From Saccharum officinarum (lineage: Eukaryota; Streptophyta; Magnoliopsida; Poales; Poaceae): 64,000 nt of DNA. The translations under genes and the position numbers were made by a program. This document shows, piece after piece, positions 56,176 through 64,000 of this stretch; positions within the stretch are counted from its first letter, which is position 1, and each line of letters starts with the position of its first letter. The notes beneath the pieces were generated by a model that was not told the origin of the DNA, ran no database searches, and was given only the letters and a program-made list of their open reading frames with translations. The stretch lies in assembly GCA_020631735.1 (NCBI GenBank), contig CM036223.1, forward strand, positions 10,454,191-10,518,190, given 5' to 3'.

Positions 56176-57960
56176 TCATCCGGACTGATGGCGCAGTGGC
56201 GATGCCTCCATTGCAAACAAGTCCTTAAGCTGCTTCTCGTCACCGCCGCCCATGTTCTGCACCGCCGCCGCCGGCTGCTGCTTCTCCTCATCGTCGTCAT
56301 GGTCGTCGTCGTTGCTGGTAGTGGCCAGAGTTTTCGGTGCCTGCTCCTGACTCTGCTTCTGGTGGAGGTGGTCCTTGCTCTTGCCCCAGAGGACGCTGTA
56401 GAGCCCTCCGACGAGGAGGCCGCTGCCGAGGAGGCTTCCCAGGCGCACGATCTCGCCGAGGAAGAAGGAGGAGCAGAAGATGGTGAGCAGGAGGCCCAGC
56501 GGGTTGGACATGGCCAGGAACACGGGCCCACGCTTCTCGATGCACCACGCCTGCAGGTAGAACGACACGCCCGTCACCACCAGCCCCTGCATGCACGCAT
56601 TGTCGTCGTCGTTAGTTGTTCATCTGCTTGATGATGATGAGAATATATCTGAGTCGTCGTTGTTACTAATACACTACTACTCACGGAGTAGGCGACGGCG
56701 AGGAGGCCGACGTCGAGCTGCAGCTTCCAGGCAGCGGGGTCACGCTCGACGGCGACGGCGAGGAGGAAGGACTGGGCGGTGCTGAGGCCGCACTGCACCA
56801 GCGTGGACAGCAGCTTGTTGGGGTACTCCTTGAGCAGCGACGCCTGCAGGACGATCCAGAGGGACCACGTCGTGTTGGACAGCAGCATCAGGAACGTGCC
56901 CTTGATCCATGTCCCCTTGCCGCCATCGGCATGAGCTTGAGGATGAGAAGGATGGTGCGCGGCGAAGGCGCGGTGGTGGTTCACCGGGCTCATCGACGGA
57001 CCCGTGTACAGGGCGATGGTCAGGACCCCGGCCAGGCACAGCGCCACGCCCGCCGCCTTCGCCATGCCTGACGGGCTTCTCAGCCGAACCACTTCCAGCC
57101 TGCATGCACACATGTGTATATAAAATAAAACAAAATTATTATAATGTTCAGGTTTGCTAATGATGACTTCCTTTTCTGCTTTATATTATTGCGACCAGTC
57201 AAATCAGCAATGATAAGTACAGTTAATTATAGATTAATCTAAGGAAGGCACACGTTTAAGTGTTGATATAGTATATGAAAGCTAGCTTAATTGGAGACTA
57301 ATTGACTGAATTTGGTAACGCTGGCCAGAGGTTTATTACCTTAACAAGACTGCCAGGAAGAAGGTGACCACAGGGACAGAGTTGCTCGTTGCCGATGCTA
57401 CGGTTGCAGAGGTGTACTTGAGGCTTATGTTGTACAGATTCATGCTCAATGTGTTGCTGCAAATTAAATTCATCACAGACACCACATCGACATGTTATAT
57501 ATATGGTGTCATCAGTAGTACAGGAAGCTAGCTGTTAGTACCGCTGATGGATGTAGTGTTAGTTACATACCCAAGCAATGCATAGAAGAACAGCTTTAGA
57601 AACAACCTGAATGACATGGGTGGTGCATTCCTCCTGCGATCGAATCAATCACAGATATGTCGATCAATTATTTGACCGATCATATATATTTATTAGAAGC
57701 AGAAATTGAAGGAAAAATATTTTCCAATTTTGATTATACAGAATAGACTGCTACTGCTTAGCCTTAGATAACTTTAGTTACCTTTCAAGAACAATGGCTA
57801 GGGGCAGCAATAGAGCCGTGGCTGCCGCCTGGCGGTAAAAGATGAACACGTAGGTGCTCATGCCATGGTTGAATGCCGCCTTGGAGACGACATACATGCC
57901 GGTGTAGATGAGCTGAATGATGATGGCAACCCCATAGGCTTTCTTGCTGGTGGTATCCAT
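56176..57960 (-). CDS. WAT1-related protein (EamA-type transporter, UMAMIT family), complete
   Basis: Five exons on the minus strand: 57782-57960, 57571-57633, 57340-57456, 56685-57099, 56176-56586. All introns are GT-AG with consistent phases, giving 1,185 nt and 394 residues, a usual length for this family. The protein has about ten hydrophobic segments in two EamA repeats. The first begins MDTTSKKAYGVAIIIQLIYT. The second includes TTWSLWIVLQASLLKEYP and GPVFLAMSNPLGLLLTIFCS. The C-terminus is cytosolic-looking, rich in Asp, His and Gln. Family members (nodulin MtN21-like) move amino acids or auxin-related compounds across the plasma membrane or tonoplast. The substrate cannot be told from sequence. 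The start is the first ATG of exon 1, 5' of the first helix. A broken paralogue lies 8 kb away on the same strand, so the pair is a tandem duplicate. Confidence 0.92.
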
Positions 57961-57968
57961 GGCCTCTC

Positions 57969-58065
57969 CTACACTTCTACAGAGAATGAGTGAGATGTGT
58001 TTATGTCTATCTATCTAGCTAGCTGCTGCTACCTGGCTACACTTCTACAGAGAATGAGTGAGATG
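57969..58065 (-). repeat. 29-bp direct repeat in the WAT1-related 5' leader
   Basis: CTACACTTCTACAGAGAATG...AGATG occurs at 57969-57997 and again at 58037-58065 with no mismatch, 68 bases apart, between the TATA box and the start codon. A recent leader duplication. Confidence 0.85.
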
Positions 58066-58118
58066 GTTTATGTCATCAGTGGCTGTGATGAAAAGCAAAG
58101 GAGAGGAGGGGGGCAGCC

Positions 58119-58128
58119 TTATATAAAG
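58119..58128 (-). promoter_or_regulatory. TATA box of the WAT1-related gene
   Basis: On the minus strand CTTTATATAA lies about 160 bases upstream of the start codon, predicting a leader of roughly 130 bases. It is the best TATA candidate in the promoter. Confidence 0.6.
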
Positions 58129-58129
58129 A

Positions 58130-58590
58130 TGAAGATGCTGCATGATCTGCTCCTCTGGTTGGATGCTCCAAAGTAGCTAGAGTAGTGTGTGTAGCTTTTT
58201 CCTGCTGGCTTCCTCTGAATCACAAATTTTTGGTGTTTGGGCAAGAGTCATGTTCCTCTCTCTCCCCTCCTGTCTTGGGAAAGAGTGATGTGGTCGTTTG
58301 CCTTAGCCCTTTGGTTATATCATCTATCTGCACTGCAGAGATGAATAAATGCCGGTGAAAGGAACTAGCAGCAAGTGCATGCTGAAATGGTTTCTGCATA
58401 GCTCCCTGCTGCATTCTGCTACCAACATAGTGATATGCATACATGTCATGACCGGTTATTAGCTATAGTGGATTTGTTAGTGCAAAGACCAAAGAGTGAT
58501 GATTCATGCGCTTTGCGTGCCCATTATTACACTTTCTTTACCTTTTTCGAGAAGCCATTCTTCTTTCTTCCCGAATCTACTATCTGACAC
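58130..58590. other. Promoter region of the WAT1-related gene
   Basis: Moderately AT-rich, with no other gene visible. The frames here are short and unsupported. Confidence 0.4.
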
Positions 58591-58599
58591 CGAATTTTA

Positions 58600-58905
58600 T
58601 TTCTTTTTTTTTACATAATGGAGGATAAAACCGTCTTCAGACTTCACAAAAGAGGCATCAGTCCAAAATTATTACAAAGTTTAACTAACTCCACACACTA
58701 AGTTTAACTTTAATAGCCAACGCGAAAAATAAAAGGCTGCGCCATCCATAGGAGACAAAGAACTCCAAATGTACCATATCAACCTTGACTCAATAGCTGA
58801 CAAGAGTGAACTAGGTGTCCTTAAAGTTCCTTAATGCGTTGTAAGCCTGTAAGTAACTGAATCTAAAACCGAAGGCAATTAATGTGCCTCCTGAACAGAA
58901 CCTGA
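58600..58905 (-). mobile_element. Possible retroposon 3' end, minus strand
   Basis: A T9 run at about 58603-58611 followed by non-repetitive sequence would be the poly(A) tail and 3' end of a LINE or processed insert on the minus strand. No coding domain is recognised and no target duplication was found. Confidence 0.25.
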
Positions 58906-58937
58906 AAAAAAATTGGTTGACAATGACTAAACACATA

Positions 58938-59065
58938 CGCCCTGTTCACTTGGCTGAAAAGTCACGGCTGAAAGTACTGTTAGCTGATTTGTTGTGAGAG
59001 AAAAACATTGCTGAATGACTGGCAAATTCGGCTGATAATCTCAAGATCGTTTCTTGTAAGCCAAA
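58938..59065. mobile_element. Degenerate MITE, same family as 33506-33631
   Basis: It begins CGCCCTGTTCACTTGGCTGAAA and contains GTGAGAGAAAAACATTG and GGCTGATAAT, as in the copies at 33506 and 63572, but the right end is eroded. Confidence 0.45.
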
Positions 59066-62000
59066 TAACCCAGCAAACAACCGCAACACATGTCAATAAT
59101 AGAATATTTGTTTTTGTCCTCTCAACTTTGACCAAGTATATCAAATAAGTGTTCAACATTGGTCGGTGGGCGAACCTGGATATATATATTAGCTAGTACT
59201 ATTCGCTAATTAGCTCATTGATCATGTTTGAAAGAATAACATATTTTATATTTCCTGACATATATAGTTTGAATTTGAACCAGCAAAAAACTATTCAATG
59301 GGCTTTCAAAAGTCCAGGCCAGTTCTATATTATTTGCTAGCTTGTGCCTCACTGATCATGTGAATGACGACATTAGTACCTCATCTGCATAAGATACACC
59401 ACAACCAATCATGTTCAGTTTTATATAATATAGCAGCAAACGAATCCTACAAGTGCCCTTTGTTGAGAAGATATTCTTTCTCTAGCTGATTCATGATAGC
59501 TTTTTTTATGTGTGTGTGAAGATGATCCATGATATCTTGTTTCTGCCACGCAGGAGATCCAGAATTTTATTTATATATATATATGTAAATCATGACCAGC
59601 AGGCAAACAGTTTCTCTAGGCATTATGCTTGTCTGAATCATGACAATAAAGATTTCCATGCAGGAGATCTTTGTTTATATATATCTGCAAATGATGACCA
59701 GAACTTTGTTTGAAAATGTACATTATGCTTGAGAATATGTTCCATGAGAAAAGCACGATGTATCTGACACAACAATATATATAGACTACAGGGCTAGGCG
59801 AAAAAGCGCACCAAACATGAACTAATGCATTCTATCTTTTCATTGCTAGGCACGCATTCAGATTATCACCACCTATTGGATTCCATGCCACGCATTCGAT
59901 CCATCGTTTCAGTCTTTCAATTCTTCCTTTTATCATCTCCGGCCATGGAGATCTTTATTTGGTCCGTGCTTATCTTCAGAAATGACATGACTTGCCAATT
60001 GGATTCCCTGTCTTTTTTTCATTTATTTTTTTGTTGTGATGGTTTTAATTGACAGCTAGCTACTGCTTGGATATGTAATAAGTTTCTAACTCCAACAATA
60101 ATTCTCTGTCATAAACAAGGAAGAATATGTGATTTATACAAAAGGAGGATGTTTTCTTATTTATAGTACCACCATAAAAGAGGATGGGAAAAATTAAGTG
60201 TTTAATGAGTGGGACCCAAGAGCATTGCCTAGCAGAGGGTCAATCTTTGATGTCCGTGTAAACTTTATATTAAAATTGTTCGTCGTTGATTAATTATGGG
60301 AGTGAAACTATCACACCAATCTGCTATCCTGGTCATCTTTCAAATTCAATCCGACATTGTAATGCCACTTTTTCTGTTCGAAGGGGAATGTGGGGGAGTT
60401 TGAAGGCAGCAAGCAGCTTCCCTTTTCATTTTCTCTTTACAAATCCCTTTTCTTTTCTCTCCTTCTTTTTGAGGGCCCTAAAATTAAAAGCCTGCCACCT
60501 AAAAGGTGCTTTATATTATTTGCATGATTATTATATTGGGTGGCAACTCTAGATTTAATTTTCAAACGACCATATTTTTCTAAAATATGCGCAGTGTAGG
60601 ACTACATATCATCTCATCGCATTATTACTAGGAGAACCGGTTCTCACAACGTCTCATGGAGCTTACATACAACGACCTGTGGATGAAAAAGATAATGTGT
60701 ACGAAGTGCTACATTATGCTGCTAAATAATACTGACAGGATGGTATTAACCAATTTGTATTCCAAGAATTTCTCTTCTTTTTTAGATACGGAACAGAGTT
60801 CTAGCCTCTGCCATCCGAGGATGATATACACAGCTGAGGAATTTCTCTTCTTGAGACCAACAATCCTCACTTCTCCAACCATAATAAAATTTTTATCTAT
60901 ATAAACAAACATAACTAAAAGATATTGATGGATGAAGAACAATAAAATTCTTGGACTGTTCTAACAGCCCTCAGAGGACCTATTACGGTATAACAAATTC
61001 AATAACCCTAATATCTCTTGGTCCTCCCATTTTCTCACTTGTATTCATTATTTTTTGTTAGAAAATTAAATACAGTCTTAAAAACTAAATGTAGTTAAGA
61101 TTTGAAATTTTCTCTTAAATAGTGTTGCATTGGTTAGGTTCCTCGACTTGAATGGATATAATCGCATTTTTCTAGGTTCATTCAAAGGAGAAATTGATCT
61201 ATCTTTTCAATGCAGGTGATATGTCTATTAACAGCGAAGCGACTCTAGTGTCTCGTCAATTTTGAGATCTATCATCTTAGATTTTAGTGCACATAGTGGT
61301 AAGGTGTGTTAACATGTATGCATTTTGTGTGTGCACATTTATGAGCATCTACGTCTATAGTTTTTTATATATTTTTTTGAACTTTTATCACTTAAGCCAT
61401 GCCACGTTGTCACCACATGTGTAGAATTTAAGGTAGCTACCATCATAAAGAAGAAATATGTAATAATCACTAAGAAACATGTGGACATTACTTGGTCAAT
61501 TAAAATGCTTTAGTTAAAGCGCCTTTCTAGACTGTTATTCAAGCCTGGCCCTTTTGACTAATCTTATCTGATGGTGCACCTTTCTATCAGAGGTCATAAC
61601 CTTTGTTATAATTAAGTTGTGGTGGCTTGACCACAAGATGGTGCAGTTTCTATCAAAGATCAAAATCATTAGTTTAATTTCATCATTCTACACGTCACCC
61701 ACCAGATCAAACTCTTTTTGGAGGGAAGGTTTCCCGCTTTGTGACATAAATAGCCTACATCAGTTGAAACTATATCAAACTTTTGAAAAATCACAATGAC
61801 CAGTAAAACAGCCTAATATGGAAAATGTGCAACTCCGGATCCAGAAACTCAAAGTGAATCAGATCCATGTATGATGGACCTGGAGCCCTATCAAATCGGA
61901 CTAGCTCCAACTTTCTTATTTTTCTTCTTCATCCATCGCCTGCCTCCTCACTAACAGCATACGTACCCGCTGACGAGCTTGCTAGCTGCCTCCCCACCCC

Positions 62001-63565
62001 AAAGTCGCATCCGTGCGAGCATGTGCGTCGTCCGGCATAGCCACCATTCCACGTGGGCTTGTCATGCGTTGTTCTTCCTCTTTGAGCTCGCTAGTGGCCA
62101 CAGTCACACTTGCCAAGGAGAGAACGAGAGAGATGCTTCTCTAGGACTGCTCGCCTCCACGCATAGGTAGTCAACTAGTGATAAATGGGATTTAGACGGT
62201 AGAGCTTAGAGAAGTGGTGCTATGGGAGGTGAAGCTCATAGTGTTGGAGATTATTGGGTCGAGGAGGCAGAGCTTTGGGCAGCGACGTTTGGGGAGATAG
62301 AGCTCGGGGGGTGAGAAGGGGGCTCTACAGATCTAGAGTTGGAGCTACATTTTCCTAGATCGAAGAAAATGAACTAGGAGGTAGTATAGAACCAAAATCT
62401 AGCTGATCCAAAAAAACTAGAGGTGTCCTATTTGGCGGGGCTCCACTTACATCTACGATGGATCTTAGATCTGTGGCCCAGCTAAACACATAGTAGTGGA
62501 ATCGGTAGATCAATGGAGGCATATTAAACACGTGTCTATAGGCCACAGAGTTGGTGCTCTCTTTTAATTTGGTGTGTCACCATGCAGGGACTGTACCTCT
62601 ATCTTTTATGTGATGATAACAAGAGATGTACTAGCTTATATATGTAAAGAAGCTTATTTAATTTTATTTTGCAATGAATGTGAAGCTTCTTGCTCTTACA
62701 TATATAGAAAATAATAAATGTCAAAAAAGCACGGTACAATATATATAGGCGCTTAACTTGTGACAAGGAATCTCTCACGCTGAGTATGAAAAAAGTACAT
62801 ATATGGTATAAGATATTTTTCTTATGTATAATAAAACAAAGTAAAAGTAAGTTCATTAAGCTATGCATGTGTGTGTGTACGTGGCAATCTAGAGATATGA
62901 TGGATGCATCTATCAAACGTTAGTGTGCAAGTTATCAAAAAAGAAGAAAAAACGTTTGTGCAGTACACTGTACAGCAATTGGCCGGAGAACCCACCCATA
63001 CTATTGTAGCCCTGTACCGTTATAGTGTGGTCACACAGCTTTAGTGAAAGTGTCGTGGTATGATGTGTGCCCAATTCCCCATCGATCTATCTGGATGTAC
63101 GTACGCTTTATATAAAAGTTAGATTATATTAGATGTGCACACACAAATGCAATAATCTCCCACGTACTGATATATGGCTCGCTCGTGCAAATACTGTTGT
63201 GGCCGGCGATTATATCGACGTGGATGTTTTTAGTTCATTCAGTTGCACCTGCATGTTGTCCAACCAAGCAATACTTGTAAAGTAATAAAGCCTACACTAC
63301 ACACGTATCGTACGTATTGTATGCCGCATGTGTGCGCCGGAAATTGTACTCGTGTGTATTTATGCATTCATACAGACAGGCCTAGGCAGCAGGCATGCAT
63401 GCATGTCCACGTTTCGAAAAGAGAAAAAAGGGTGGTATGTACTTTAATTTGGTGCTTTGGTTGTTGATATATACCGCACATTTTTATTAAGTACATGTAT
63501 ATATGCATCCAGCATGTACAATAATATCATTTCCCCGTCAAAAAGATAAAAGAAGGGCTATTATT
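59066..63565. other. Intergenic sequence, no supported gene
   Basis: AT-rich with only short unsupported frames. Small internal duplications are visible: 59560-59640 against 59662-59740 (GGAGATC, TTTATATATAT, ATGACCAG) and 61568-61600 against 61636-61668 (GATGGTGCA, TTTCTATCA). 62160-62500 is GA-rich and contains GGTGTCCTATTTGGCGGGG, reminiscent of a MITE arm. Confidence 0.35.
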
Positions 63566-63571
63566 GGCCTT

Positions 63572-63701
63572 GGGTCCTGTTCATCTGGCTTATAATCCGT
63601 CTTATTTGGCTCGTTTTTTCAGCCAGAACAGTATTTTTCTCTCACAAAAAAACAGTCAACAGTGTTTTTCAGCCGGCTTATAATTCTAGCCGAACGGGGC
63701 C
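63572..63701. mobile_element. Short MITE, same family as 33506-33631, inverted
   Basis: About 130 bp with ends GGGTCCTGTTCATCTGGCTTATAATCC-like and GGCTTATAATTCTAGCCGAACGGGGCC-like, forming inverted repeats. The interior is the reverse complement of the 33506 copy (ACAGTATTTTTCTCTCAC, GTGTTTTTCAGCCGGC). Confidence 0.7.
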
Positions 63702-63764
63702 TTGATAATTAATTGATCGAGTGCACTTTATTTTTCACTCGACAAATAATTAAGTATCTAAGTA

Positions 63765-63766
<2 letters not shown>

Positions 63767-63852
<86 letters not shown>
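63767..63852. repeat. (AT)n microsatellite, about 86 bp
   Basis: Uninterrupted AT dinucleotide run. Confidence 0.97.
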
Positions 63853-63855
<3 letters not shown>

Positions 63856-64000
63856 TGGGTTCACTGTACAAAAGACACTACTGCAATAACTATAGCTGTA
63901 GTAGGATCAGAGTCCACATCTTGAGGTTATATATTTCCAAAAAATTAAACACATATTAATTATGCCATCAGTGGTAAATCGATCTCTAGATTAAGTTGCA

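Noticed and set aside
56188..56631. Plus-strand frame of 147 codons
   Set aside because: It is antisense to exon 5 of the WAT1-related gene.

Overview
The window is nuclear DNA from a grass, most likely a panicoid (Andropogoneae-type) species. The evidence is the transposon load: a Sirevirus-like Copia element with CpG-rich LTR repeats, long-LTR chromovirus-type Gypsy elements, Tourist-like MITEs with TTA/TAA duplications and tRNA-derived SINEs. The two best host loci are WAT1-related (EamA) transporter genes with plant GT-AG introns. Two 100-base runs of N (13206-13305, 46957-47056) are scaffold gaps, and the sequence beside both carries single-base indels typical of unpolished long-read contig ends.

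Layout. 1-3420: a possible terminal exon on the plus strand, the second exon of a plant defensin-like gene on the minus strand (846-1046), a long AT microsatellite, a probable minus-strand LTR fragment and a broken reading frame of unknown family (2965-3387). 3421-29193: a solo LTR flanked by TAAGT, split by a nested Gypsy array. The array (5099-27933, flanked by GCTTA) reads LTR, partial internal region, gap, LTR, full internal region, LTR. 29194-34987: T-rich non-coding DNA, MITEs (one nested in another) and a short insertion of plastid ndhB DNA. 34988-35856: a tandem array of a miniature LTR element (TRIM-like). It is interrupted by a young Sirevirus-like Copia element (35857-46956) whose 3' LTR runs into the second gap. 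47057-47927: the 5' half of a WAT1-related gene, minus strand. 47928-56175: SINEs, MITEs, a Mutator-like element and a local tandem duplication. 56176-57960: a complete five-exon WAT1-related gene, minus strand. 57961-64000: its promoter, then intergenic DNA with MITEs and a second AT microsatellite.

The most unusual observation is in the Gypsy element. Upstream of gag it carries an additional ORF (18057-19072, duplicated at 9862-10877) whose product begins MARTKQTARKSTGG, identical to the first 14 encoded residues of histone H3, with most of the next residues also H3-like. This is followed by a middle domain, a lysine-rich stretch, a coiled coil and an acidic tail. The same element ends its pol with a chromodomain-like segment, a module class that in other chromoviruses reads methylated H3. 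A retroelement that encodes both an H3-tail mimic and a chromodomain suggests a self-recognition or chromatin-deception system. That is inference. The copies here are inactive: in-frame stops lie throughout, and the integrase catalytic Glu is replaced by Gly.
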